From NCBI GenBank assembly GCA_002398825.1, contig DHBS01000020.1, positions 518-7,123 on the forward strand: DNA of 6,606 nucleotides. Direction: 5' to 3'. Position 1 is the stretch's first letter. The number at the start of each line of letters is the position of its first letter. The translations under genes were made by a program, and so were the position numbers. Source of the DNA: Syntrophomonas sp. UBA4922 (lineage in GTDB: Bacteria; Bacillota; Syntrophomonadia; Syntrophomonadales; Syntrophomonadaceae). Under the pieces are notes generated by a model, which saw only the letters and a program-made list of their open reading frames with translations, was not told the origin of the DNA and ran no database searches. This document shows, in pieces, positions 1 to 6,040 of the stretch.

Positions 1-183
1 CCGGGCTTTTCCACCAGCGGTTCCGCTGGCCGCGGCTTTGGCCTCTATATCGTAAAACGACTGGTTGAAAAATATGGCGGCAATATCCGCATAGTTACCC
101 AGCCTAAGACTACTTTTATAATTAATTTGCCGGACCGCAGGGGGATGTATGAACAAGTGGCTTTCATCGAAAATAGCGTCTGA
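1..183 (+). CDS. Sensor histidine kinase, C-terminal fragment (AgrC-like role by context)
   Basis: This is the last 60 residues of a protein whose start lies before the window; the frame is open from base 1 to the TGA at 181-183. It contains GFSTSG followed by GRGFGLYIVKRLVEKYGG, the G-box and following helix of a GHKL (HATPase_c) ATP-binding domain, and ends with a short strand (FIINLP) and a tail. The spacing GRGFGLYIV-x-LVEKYGG resembles two-component sensor kinases of the CitA/DcuS/AgrC type. Its position immediately before agrB, agrD and a LytTR regulator implies that it is the receptor kinase for the peptide made by this locus, but the sensor domain is not visible and that role is inference. 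Its final 35 bases overlap the start of agrB in another frame, which suggests translational coupling. Confidence 0.88.
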   Translation, partial: PGFSTSGSAGRGFGLYIVKRLVEKYGGNIRIVTQPKTTFIINLPDRRGMYEQVAFIENSV

Positions 184-778
184 TATCGGCCAGCATTTGG
201 GCAGCAGTGCAGAAGAAGTTGAAGTATATGCCTATGGCCTGGAGAATTTTTTGAACAATGCGCTGGAATTACTGCTTTTATTCGTGTTGTCCTCGTTTCT
301 GGGTCTATTGATTCCAACTTTCCTGGTATTGATGGCATATGGCCTGATCAGAGTCCCTGGAGGAGGCGCTCATCTCAAAACCTTCCCCCGCTGCCTTACT
401 ACCAGCCTCTTGTTGATGTTGGGCCTGGCTAAACTGAGTGAGATGCTCCCTTTAGGTATTGCTTGGGCATTGGCTGCCATTATCATTTTGACTATAGCCG
501 GGCTGGCTGTCATCAGAGCCTGGGTGCCGGCGGGAACCGAGAAAAAACGGGTTACGGCAGCTCATGAAATCAGACAGCAAAAGCAAATAACCTCAGTGAC
601 CTTGTTGGTCAATGTTCTGGCCGCGGCTGGCTTGCTTTATTGCGGTAATTCCAGCCTGGTCAACGCCATACTCCTGGGTTGGCTAGCTGGTTTATTGGTT
701 ATAACCCCCTGGGGATATAGATTATTTCATACCCTTGATCACGGTATGGATATTCTGGAAAGGAGGTGTTCGGTGTGA
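149..778 (+). CDS. agrB: AgrB-like accessory gene regulator, peptide-processing membrane protease
   Basis: This 209-residue integral membrane protein matches the AgrB family in length and layout. Family members are cysteine endopeptidases that cut the C-terminal part off the AgrD prepeptide and form the thiolactone ring. The signature is RVPGGGAH at residues 68-75 followed by Cys82. His75 and Cys82 are seven residues apart, the same spacing as the catalytic His77/Cys84 pair of Staphylococcus aureus AgrB. Hydrophobic segments lie at about 37-54, 56-67, 85-101, 104-123, 149-164 and 168-187. A basic loop (about 130-148) follows the fourth segment, as is usual in the family. The ATG at 149 is preceded by AGGGGG at 139-144, with another ATG at 145 in a different frame. 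The gene overlaps the upstream kinase by 35 bases and the downstream agrD by 4 bases, so the three are almost certainly cotranscribed. Confidence 0.93.
   Translation: MNKWLSSKIASDIGQHLGSSAEEVEVYAYGLENFLNNALELLLLFVLSSFLGLLIPTFLVLMAYGLIRVPGGGAHLKTFPRCLTTSLLLMLGLAKLSEMLPLGIAWALAAIIILTIAGLAVIRAWVPAGTEKKRVTAAHEIRQQKQITSVTLLVNVLAAAGLLYCGNSSLVNAILLGWLAGLLVITPWGYRLFHTLDHGMDILERRCSV
759..768 (+). promoter_or_regulatory. Strong ribosome binding site for agrD
   Basis: AAAGGAGGTG is a near-perfect anti-Shine-Dalgarno match and ends 6 bases before the GTG at 775. It lies inside the last codons of agrB. It selects the GTG start over the in-frame ATG at 790 and predicts that the peptide precursor is translated efficiently, as expected for a signal made in quantity. 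Confidence 0.8.
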
Positions 779-912
779 AAGCGAAATTAATGTCCAAAGC
801 CTATGCCAGTCTGGCTTCCTTTGCGTTGGTGCTGGCGGTGTTCAGCGCTGTAAAACCCATGTGCTGGCTAATCGTCTATGAGCCAGACATCCCTCAAAGC
901 CTGAAAAAGTAG
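775..912 (+). CDS. agrD: AgrD-like cyclic autoinducer prepeptide
   Basis: This 45-residue ORF starts at GTG 775-777 and ends at TAG 910-912. It has the three-part AgrD layout. Residues 1-27 form a basic, then hydrophobic/amphipathic leader (MKAKLMSKAYASLASFALVL onward). Residues 30-34 are CWLIV. Residues 35-45 form the charged C-terminal recognition segment YEPDIPQSLKK. The x-E-P-x-x-P pattern after the ring is the hallmark of AgrD; compare DEPKVP in S. aureus and HQPEEP in Clostridium perfringens as I recall them. By that alignment AgrB would cut after Val34 and join its carboxyl to Cys30, giving a five-residue thiolactone CWLIV with or without an N-terminal tail. The start overlaps the agrB stop (GTGA) and has an excellent ribosome binding site. 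The peptide is short and GTG-started, so automated annotation could skip it. The ring boundary is inference; the family call is strong. Confidence 0.9.
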   Translation: MKAKLMSKAYASLASFALVLAVFSAVKPMCWLIVYEPDIPQSLKK

Positions 913-921
913 GAACTAAGC

Positions 922-1650
922 ATGTTTAAAGTACTGATCCTAGAAGATGAAAATTACACTTTGCGCTTTCTCGAGAAGCTAATATCGGAGCACCCCAAGG
1001 TCGAACAAGTAGTAGGAACCTCAATCAGCCAGGAAGCGATTCGCCTGGCCAGCGAAATCGCTCCAGATCTGGCATTTTTAGATATTGAACTAGCACCTGA
1101 AGATAATTTGAACGGTATCGATGTCGCCCGGGCCATTTATACCGTCAGCCCGCATACCGAGTTCATCTTTGTTACCGGTTATGCCAAATATGCTGTGGAT
1201 TCCTTTGCGGTTCATCCTTATGATTATCTATTGAAACCGATTAAGCGGGATAAAGTTATGCAGGCCATTTCGGGTCTTGATTCGGAGCGTCAGGCCATCA
1301 ATCTGCATAAAAGCCCTAACAACCGCCTGGTCATTAAATCCTCAGACAGCATAGTTTTTCTCAATATCGATGATATATTTTTCATCGAAAAGCAGGGAAA
1401 AAAGGCTTTTATTCATTCGATCGGGGGCGTTAACGAAAGTAATTGCATTTTTAATGAATTGGAGTCATTGCTGGGTCCTAATTTTTTGCGGGTTCACAAG
1501 TCTTATGTAGTCAACATGGATAAGGTGAGCCAGATCAAAGATGCCGGCAATCAATCCTATGCCATCCACTTTGAGGGATACAGCGGTGTAGCCACAATGA
1601 GCCGCAACCGTTTTCGCGTTCACATCGACCGGTTTACACCTTCGTTTTAA
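922..1650 (+). CDS. LytTR-family response regulator (AgrA/LytR type)
   Basis: This 242-residue two-component response regulator carries an N-terminal receiver domain (about 1-120). It has the acidic pocket Glu8/Asp9, phosphoacceptor Asp54 in LAFLDIEL, Thr85 in FVTGY and the conserved Lys105 in YLLKP. The C-terminal part (about 130-240) is a LytTR DNA-binding domain with the typical pattern: RLVIKSSDSIVFLNIDDIFFIE, then FLRVHKSYVVNMDKV, then a basic end. LytTR regulators bind paired direct repeats upstream of target promoters. The AGGAA at 911-915, overlapping the agrD stop, is 6 bases before the ATG, and only 9 bases separate it from agrD, so it is the last gene of the agr-like operon. By position it is the AgrA counterpart, presumably phosphorylated by the kinase at the left edge and probably controlling this operon and other genes. 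No convincing LytTR binding repeat was seen inside the window. Confidence 0.95.
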   Translation: MFKVLILEDENYTLRFLEKLISEHPKVEQVVGTSISQEAIRLASEIAPDLAFLDIELAPEDNLNGIDVARAIYTVSPHTEFIFVTGYAKYAVDSFAVHPYDYLLKPIKRDKVMQAISGLDSERQAINLHKSPNNRLVIKSSDSIVFLNIDDIFFIEKQGKKAFIHSIGGVNESNCIFNELESLLGPNFLRVHKSYVVNMDKVSQIKDAGNQSYAIHFEGYSGVATMSRNRFRVHIDRFTPSF

Positions 1651-1662
1651 GCCTTTAAAACG
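1643..1662. terminator. Hairpin between convergent stop codons, possible bidirectional terminator
   Basis: CGTTTTAA (1643-1650), a 4-base loop GCCT and TTAAAACG (1655-1662) form a perfect 8-bp inverted repeat. The response regulator TAA and the yedF TAA each occupy the inner end of one arm. The stem is AT-rich with U-rich arms on both strands, so it could slow polymerase from either side, but it lacks a strong GC stem or a downstream T run. Function as a terminator is tentative. Confidence 0.4.
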
Positions 1663-2242
1663 CTATCAACCGTTTGGCCTCGGCAATTTTTTCGGTAATG
1701 GTGAACATGTTGCTCATAGTTCCAACCCGGAGCTTGCCTAGCAGCTGGTAATAGCTCAAACAAGTGTGGCTGGAGATTATTTCAACCCCAGATTCCTGCA
1801 TGTGCTGTAAATAGGGCAAGACATCCGATCCCTCGGTTGCCAGGAATACCCCGCTGTTTATAAATACTACGGTTTTTAGCAAACCTTCCAGCTGCATGAG
1901 GGAGTAGATGAAGCTATTCATCAGCTGCCCTCCCCAGTGGTCTTCACCTTTTCCCAAAGAGGTACTGCTGATGACCAGGACGGTTTGTCCATATTCCGCC
2001 GATGCCAGTCGCAAGCCTTGGACCGACTCATGTTTTTGAATATTGATATGGTATTGGCCCTGCTTTTCCTCTACGGTAGCTTTATAAGGCAAATCGGCAA
2101 TAAGGTTGGTAATCTCCTGTATAGCATTCGAGTTGTCAACAATCGCCAGGACTTCAAGGCAATGCCTGTCCAGGAGGGCTTCGCTAGTAAGAAGCCACGT
2201 TTCTGGAAATGAAAGCCCGCGGGCATCCACTGTTTTCTTCAC
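1655..2242 (-). CDS. yedF: YedF-like protein (TusA-like + DsrE-like domains), active-site cysteine lost
   Basis: This 195-residue protein has the length and two-domain plan of the YedF selenium-metabolism family. Residues 3-70 are a TusA/SirA-like domain starting VDARGLSFPETWLLTSEAL and continuing LEVLAIVDN. Residues 86-195 are a DsrE-like domain with SSTSLGKGEDHWGGQLMNSF, FINSGVFLATEGSDVLPYL, GVEIISSHTCLSYY and GTMSNMF. Family members usually have a CPxP motif in the first domain and SCGTC in the second. Here these read FPET (Phe12 in place of Cys, codon TTT) and SSHTC (only Cys161 kept). Persulfide or selenium transfer through the TusA site is therefore unlikely, and the role may have drifted. 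The GTG start at 2240-2242 is supported by AAAGGAG at 2251-2257. It follows the L,D-transpeptidase gene by 67 bases, with a likely promoter between. The family call is confident; the function is not known. Confidence 0.85.
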   Translation of the reverse strand: MKKTVDARGLSFPETWLLTSEALLDRHCLEVLAIVDNSNAIQEITNLIADLPYKATVEEKQGQYHINIQKHESVQGLRLASAEYGQTVLVISSTSLGKGEDHWGGQLMNSFIYSLMQLEGLLKTVVFINSGVFLATEGSDVLPYLQHMQESGVEIISSHTCLSYYQLLGKLRVGTMSNMFTITEKIAEAKRLIAF

Positions 2243-2270
2243 AGCCCAAACTCCTTTTGTCTTTTCACTT

Positions 2271-2279
2271 ATTGTAACA
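2271..2279 (-). promoter_or_regulatory. Putative extended -10 promoter for yedF
   Basis: On the minus strand this reads TGTTACAAT, a TGn extension plus TACAAT (5 of 6 matches to the sigma-A -10 box). It lies about 28 bases before the GTG start and 13 bases before the ribosome binding site, so transcription would begin near 2264. No well-spaced -35 box is obvious; ATGACA occurs with a spacer of only 14. Extended -10 promoters can work without one. Read-through from the upstream transpeptidase gene is the alternative. Confidence 0.42.
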
Positions 2280-2309
2280 TACTACCAACCTGTCATTAGA
2301 GCAGTTACC

Positions 2310-3275
2310 TCATTTGACCAGCCCCATTTTACGGTAGGTGGCTTCATCCATTTCGCCGCTGGGATTTAAACCGTGCCAGGCCTGATAATATTTTACCGCC
2401 AGGACGGTCATGTTCCCATAACGCCCGTCAGCAACCCCAAATTCGATTCCCAGTTGCTTGAGACGCGCCTGGACATAAACCACGGATTGCCCCGTAGAAC
2501 CCTTCTTCAGCTTAACCGGTTTTATCTGCTGGGGGATCATGTTGCCATTGTTGACGATCTTCACGCGGCATCCATGAGGAACCAGCGGATACAGCTTTTC
2601 AACGTCGCGGTTGAACATGCGAATGCAGCCGTGAGAAGCATAGCTTCCGATCGATCCCGGTTTATTGGTGCCATGTATCCCATAAATACCCCAAGGGACA
2701 TTGAGGCCCATCCACCGCGTACCAAACCCGCCTCCCCACGAAAGGGATTTTTGTGCCACCCGCCATTCTCCTATAGGCGAGGGGGTCGAGGATTTGCCGA
2801 CAGCCACCGGGTATTTGCACACCACTTCTTTATCTTTGTAAAGCACCAGAGTGCGGCTCTTTACATCAATCACGATCAACATTTTACCGTCTGCTCCCGG
2901 TGAGCTTGTAAGGCAGGATGCATCAGGTTCCTGAGGCATCAAAGTAAGCCACTCCTCTTCCTTGACTATGCCGTCATCGATCAGGCCATTGGCCAACTGA
3001 AACAACCTTACAGTATGGCTGGTAAAGGCATCGTACATGCCGCTGGGCTCTATTTCATAACCGATCTCTTTCAGGCGTGCTTGAACCATCCATATAGCCT
3101 GCCCTTGAAGGTTGGGTTCGGTCAAATACAAGGTAGGAAAGTCAGTGCTGTCAACAATTTTTGGGCCGGGCGGGGGAGTTGTGTCTGTGGTTGCGGCGGG
3201 AGCCGCCAACGCTAAAGGGCCGGCATTCCAAACCATAGCCAGCAGCAGTATCGCAGCCCAGATATGTTTATACAA
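2310..3275 (-). CDS. Secreted L,D-transpeptidase (YkuD domain) with two peptidoglycan-binding repeats
   Basis: This 321-residue exported enzyme of the ErfK/YbiS/YkuD family forms L,D (3-3) cross-links in peptidoglycan or modifies its peptide stems outside the membrane. Residues 1-25 form a signal peptide: a short basic start, the hydrophobic core IWAAILLLAMVW and an ALA-A cleavage site, followed by a Pro/Thr-rich linker. Residues about 53-112 are a PG_binding_1-like repeat (VQARLKEIGYEI...VRLFQLANGL). Residues about 131-241 are the YkuD domain, with catalytic motif His201...Ser214-His215-Gly-Cys217-Ile-Arg; Cys217 is the nucleophile. Residues about 256-319 are a second binding repeat (VQARLKQLGIEFGVADGRYG...KYYQAWHGL). 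The start is TTG at 3273-3275, chosen because GGGAGGTAA (3281-3289) sits 8 bases upstream and the signal peptide begins there. No substrate-specific partner is encoded nearby. Confidence 0.94.
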   Translation of the reverse strand: MYKHIWAAILLLAMVWNAGPLALAAPAATTDTTPPPGPKIVDSTDFPTLYLTEPNLQGQAIWMVQARLKEIGYEIEPSGMYDAFTSHTVRLFQLANGLIDDGIVKEEEWLTLMPQEPDASCLTSSPGADGKMLIVIDVKSRTLVLYKDKEVVCKYPVAVGKSSTPSPIGEWRVAQKSLSWGGGFGTRWMGLNVPWGIYGIHGTNKPGSIGSYASHGCIRMFNRDVEKLYPLVPHGCRVKIVNNGNMIPQQIKPVKLKKGSTGQSVVYVQARLKQLGIEFGVADGRYGNMTVLAVKYYQAWHGLNPSGEMDEATYRKMGLVK

Positions 3276-3280
3276 TCCAG

Positions 3281-3289
3281 TTACCTCCC
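3281..3289 (-). promoter_or_regulatory. Ribosome binding site fixing a TTG start
   Basis: On the minus strand this reads GGGAGGTAA, with GGAGG ending 8 bases before the TTG at 3275. There is no in-frame ATG near the signal peptide start, so this site decides the rare TTG initiation codon of the L,D-transpeptidase. Confidence 0.75.
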
Positions 3290-3303
3290 ATCATTAATTT
3301 CTA

Positions 3304-3330
3304 TAAAAAAACCAGGGTGATACCCTGGTT
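3304..3330 (-). terminator. Rho-independent terminator after the nitroreductase operon
   Basis: On the minus strand AACCAGGGT (3330-3322), loop ATC and ACCCTGGTT (3318-3310) form a perfect 9-bp stem with a 3-base loop. It is followed at once by a run of T (the last bases of the stem plus 3305-3309). It lies about 60 bases beyond the nitroreductase stop codon and should end the operon that comes from the right. It is only 28 bases before the transpeptidase start, so it may also affect that gene. Confidence 0.85.
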
Positions 3331-3338
3331 AGACTTTC

Positions 3339-3368
3339 TGTATATTTATGTGCCTCTCTACTGTACAA
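3339..3368 (-). promoter_or_regulatory. Weak candidate promoter for the L,D-transpeptidase
   Basis: On the minus strand TTGTAC (3368-3363) and TATACA (3344-3339) are separated by 18 bases, a partial match to -35 and -10 boxes. A transcript from it would start near 3332, so the terminator-like hairpin at 3310-3330 would be at the very 5' end of the transpeptidase mRNA. The boxes match only 3 and 4 of 6 positions, so this is a suggestion only. Very little other room exists for a promoter. Confidence 0.25.
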
Positions 3369-3392
3369 TATGCCTGGAAAATCAGTGAAGCT

Positions 3393-3953
3393 TCAGTCTG
3401 TAAAGTAGCGATAACCAAATTTTTCATCGTGTACAAACTCGTTTAAAGCCTTGCGGGACGGAGCTTTAGCCTCTTTAACAGGATAGCCCAGGGGGATCAT
3501 AACCACCGATTCTATGCCCTGGGGCAAGCCCAGGAGCGTGTCGACCTCCTGGTGCTGGAAACGACCGATGTACACCGTTCCTAAACCCCTGTTGTGAGCA
3601 GACAGACAGAAATTCTGACAGGCCAGGGCGCAGTCAAACATTGACCAATCACCCTTGGCGGTCGCATAAACCCCATCCCTGGCCCCGGAAACACCCTGAC
3701 GCGAACAGAATACCATCACAGCTGAGGCCTCTATAATCGCCTGGGTGCCGCGATTAACTCTTGTCGTATCAGACAACTTTTGCTTGAGATCCGGATTCTT
3801 TACCACCACCACCTCCCAGGTCTGCGTATTAGCCCAGGACGGAGCCCATCTCACTGCTTCCATAAGTTCGCGGATAATCTCTTCCGGGACCTCCTTATCG
3901 GCAGCGAAATGACGAATACTCCTGCGGGTCAGTATACATTCCATCGTCTCCAT
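3393..3953 (-). CDS. Nitroreductase-family flavoprotein
   Basis: This 186-residue protein has the usual length of single-domain nitroreductase-fold FMN enzymes, which reduce nitro compounds, quinones or related substrates with NAD(P)H. The sequence shows the N-terminal phosphate-binding RRSIRHF (10-16), then WAPSWANTQTWEVVVV (37-51) with the Asn-Thr-Gln flavin contacts. GLGTVYIG (123-130), PLGYPVKEAKAPSRK (154-168) and a C-terminal HDEKFG follow. The substrate cannot be read from the sequence. It lies 35 bases after the yyaL-like gene on the same strand and just before the terminator at 3304-3330, so it is the last gene of that operon. The ATG at 3953 has a GGAGG (3967-3971) at a long spacing of 13 bases. 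A second in-frame ATG at 3944 has no better site, so the exact start is slightly uncertain. Confidence 0.92.
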   Translation of the reverse strand: METMECILTRRSIRHFAADKEVPEEIIRELMEAVRWAPSWANTQTWEVVVVKNPDLKQKLSDTTRVNRGTQAIIEASAVMVFCSRQGVSGARDGVYATAKGDWSMFDCALACQNFCLSAHNRGLGTVYIGRFQHQEVDTLLGLPQGIESVVMIPLGYPVKEAKAPSRKALNEFVHDEKFGYRYFTD

Positions 3954-3988
3954 AATTAAATAAATACCTCCATTTTCTTCGCTAGATG

Positions 3989-6040
3989 TTAAGATTCACC
4001 CGGGCTGCTCTCCACAGCCTCACATAGTTGTTCGGCTGAGAAAACCGGTTCCCGGCAGGAAAAACCCTCACAGATATAGGCTGTGACCCTGTCATCAACT
4101 TTCTTCATCTCTTTACCGAACGGTACCAATTCACCTACCAGTTCATCCTGGCTGGTTTTTAATACCAGGGTGATGTCAGGCCTAAATACCTGATTTAGCA
4201 CCGAGATCATGTCACGGGTCTGCTCTTCATGCCGATCTCCGGCTATGACGATGTCTTTTCCCGCAAAATGGTCAGTCATCGCCGCCAGGAGGAAGTGGGT
4301 ATGCGCCCAGGGATGCTGGCTTACCGGTTCGGAAAAGGCCTTGAGTATCAGTTCGGCCAGCCTGGTGGTTGCCTGATCACCGGTCAGGCGTCCCAGCCAT
4401 ACTAGATTTCTTGCTGCCAGCGAATTTGGAGATGGTATGGAGCCATCATATACTTCCTTGGGGTTTATGAGCAGCTCCTCGCTGTCTTTACCATAATAAT
4501 ATAAACCGCTTTGAACTTCATCCCAAAAAAGATTTATCATCTCGGAATTGACCTCTAGGGCTTTTTGCAGATAGGCGGGGTTCAGGGTGCTGCGATACAC
4601 TTCCAACAGCCCCCATACCAGTGCGGCATAATCCTCCGCCAAAGCGGGGTTGGCAGCTTCTCCTTGCCTGTATCTCAGCATATAGCGATCCCCGACGCGC
4701 ATACGGGTTTCGATAAATGTCAGCGCGGTCCGGGCTTTTTCTATATAAGACGGCTCATCCAGAACTCGCCCGCCCAAAGCCAGGGCTGCAATCATAAACC
4801 CATTCCAGGACAGCAAGATCTTATCATCCTTGAAAGGCGCAATACGCTTGGAACGATGATTAAAAAGCCTGAGCCTGACCGGCTCCAGTTGACGGCGTTC
4901 ATCGTCGCTCAGTTCAGTACCCAAAAGATTGGGTATGCTTTTGCCTTCAAAGTTGCCTTCCGGGGCGATGCCATAAAAGGAGCAGAACTCCATGCCTTTG
5001 AACTCACCTAAAACCTCCATTATCTCGGCTGCCGTCCACACATAGAATTTCCCCTCTTCACCTTCAGAATCAGCATCCTGAGCGGAATAGAAGCCCCCCT
5101 CCGGTGAAGTCATTTCCCGCATAACATAAGTAAAAATCTCCCGGGCTACGTCGGCGTAGAATTCATTGCCGGTGGCCTGATAAGTCTCCACAAAGGCCAC
5201 TGCTAAAAGAGCATTATCATAAAGCATCTTCTCAAAATGGGGCACCAGCCATGCCCGGTCGGTGCTGTAACGAGCAAACCCAAAGCCGATGTGGTCATAT
5301 ATGCCGCCTTTATACATGGACTTCAGAGTCTGTTCCACCATTTCCAGGGCCAGTTCTTCCCCGGTATAGTACCAGTAGCGCAGCAGGAAATAAAGATTGT
5401 GAGGAGTGGGGAATTTGGGAGCACTGCCAAATCCACCGTACTCAGAGTCATAGACGCGGGTTAAATACTGAAAAGCCTCGTCGAAGACGCCGGCTTTGAT
5501 TTCAGCGCGGTTCCCCGCGGGAAGGCTGGCCTCGATCAGCCAGTCACTGATGCGATCTCCGATGCCATAGCACGACGGCCTGTCATCCTGCCATATTTGG
5601 GCTATCCGGGGCAAGAGAGTCATCATGCCGGAGAGGCCGCGGCGGTCATATTTGGGTATATATGTGGCAGCAAAAAACGGCTTTTTATCTGGAGTCATAA
5701 TAATAGTCAGGGGCCATCCCCCGTGTCCGGTCATCCCCTGGCATACATTCATATATACGGTGTCAATATCCGGCCGTTCTTCCCGGTCTACCTTGACGGC
5801 CACAAAATGCTGATTTAATAGCCGGGCTACCTCCTCATCCTCAAAAGATTCCCGTTCCATCACATGGCACCAATGACAGGTGGAGTAGCCTATGCTCAAA
5901 AAAACCGGTTTGTTTTCCTGCTCGGCTTTGTTGAAGGCTTCTTCCCCCCATGGGTACCACTTTACCGGATTGTAGGCGTGCTGGAGGAGGTAGGGTGACT
6001 TTTCGTCTATTAATCTATTGGGCAATTGGGTTGTTTTCAT
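3989..6040 (-). CDS. yyaL: YyaL/SPATA20-type thioredoxin-domain protein (DUF255)
   Basis: This 683-residue protein is full length for the family of Bacillus YyaL and human SPATA20. Residues about 1-165 form a thioredoxin-like domain (DUF255) with the conserved NRLIDEKSPYLLQHAYNPV start, the redox motif Cys55-His-Trp-Cys58 and GGWPLTI around Pro110, equivalent to the thioredoxin cis-proline loop. The rest is an alpha/alpha-barrel resembling N-acylglucosamine 2-epimerases. It shows the family blocks GGFGSAPKFPTP (202-213), VPHFEKMLYDN (266-276) and AQDADSEGEEGKFYVW (320-335). Near the C-terminus Cys is spaced as ICEGFSC. No signal peptide is seen, so it is probably cytoplasmic. The biochemical role of the family is not established; a redox or sugar-linked activity is inference. 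AAGGAGG (6045-6051) lies 4 bases before the ATG, which overlaps the stop of the upstream membrane protein (ATGA). Confidence 0.95.
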   Translation of the reverse strand: MKTTQLPNRLIDEKSPYLLQHAYNPVKWYPWGEEAFNKAEQENKPVFLSIGYSTCHWCHVMERESFEDEEVARLLNQHFVAVKVDREERPDIDTVYMNVCQGMTGHGGWPLTIIMTPDKKPFFAATYIPKYDRRGLSGMMTLLPRIAQIWQDDRPSCYGIGDRISDWLIEASLPAGNRAEIKAGVFDEAFQYLTRVYDSEYGGFGSAPKFPTPHNLYFLLRYWYYTGEELALEMVEQTLKSMYKGGIYDHIGFGFARYSTDRAWLVPHFEKMLYDNALLAVAFVETYQATGNEFYADVAREIFTYVMREMTSPEGGFYSAQDADSEGEEGKFYVWTAAEIMEVLGEFKGMEFCSFYGIAPEGNFEGKSIPNLLGTELSDDERRQLEPVRLRLFNHRSKRIAPFKDDKILLSWNGFMIAALALGGRVLDEPSYIEKARTALTFIETRMRVGDRYMLRYRQGEAANPALAEDYAALVWGLLEVYRSTLNPAYLQKALEVNSEMINLFWDEVQSGLYYYGKDSEELLINPKEVYDGSIPSPNSLAARNLVWLGRLTGDQATTRLAELILKAFSEPVSQHPWAHTHFLLAAMTDHFAGKDIVIAGDRHEEQTRDMISVLNQVFRPDITLVLKTSQDELVGELVPFGKEMKKVDDRVTAYICEGFSCREPVFSAEQLCEAVESSPGES

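Noticed and set aside
14..29. Inverted repeat CCAGCGG-TT-CCGCTGG
   Set aside because: It lies inside the conserved kinase G-box region, has a 2-base loop and no T run, and is explained by the codons for Thr-Ser-Gly-Ser-Ala-Gly.
775..1650. Search for AgrA-type direct repeats (ACAGTTAAG-like) in the operon and in the gaps near 2243-2309 and 3276-3392
   Set aside because: Only isolated CAGTTA strings were found, one of them part of a ribosome binding site region, with no pair at the expected spacing.
1937..2369. Two overlapping plus-strand frames opposite yedF and the gap after it
   Set aside because: They lie antisense to the well-conserved DsrE-like and TusA-like domains and show no family motif.
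2373..2903. Plus-strand open frame of 176 codons opposite the L,D-transpeptidase
   Set aside because: It is a shadow of the minus-strand gene, whose signal peptide, YkuD motif and binding repeats are clear. The plus-strand product has no recognisable domain.
3956..3973. Five-codon minicistron (ATG GAG GTA TTT ATT TAA) overlapping the nitroreductase ribosome binding site
   Set aside because: It has no ribosome binding site of its own beyond a weak purine stretch and encodes nothing like a leader peptide. It is probably chance, although it could explain the long spacing to the nitroreductase start.
4565..5011. Plus-strand open frame of 148 codons opposite the yyaL-like gene
   Set aside because: It is antisense to conserved barrel sequence, with no supporting motif and low-complexity composition typical of shadow frames.
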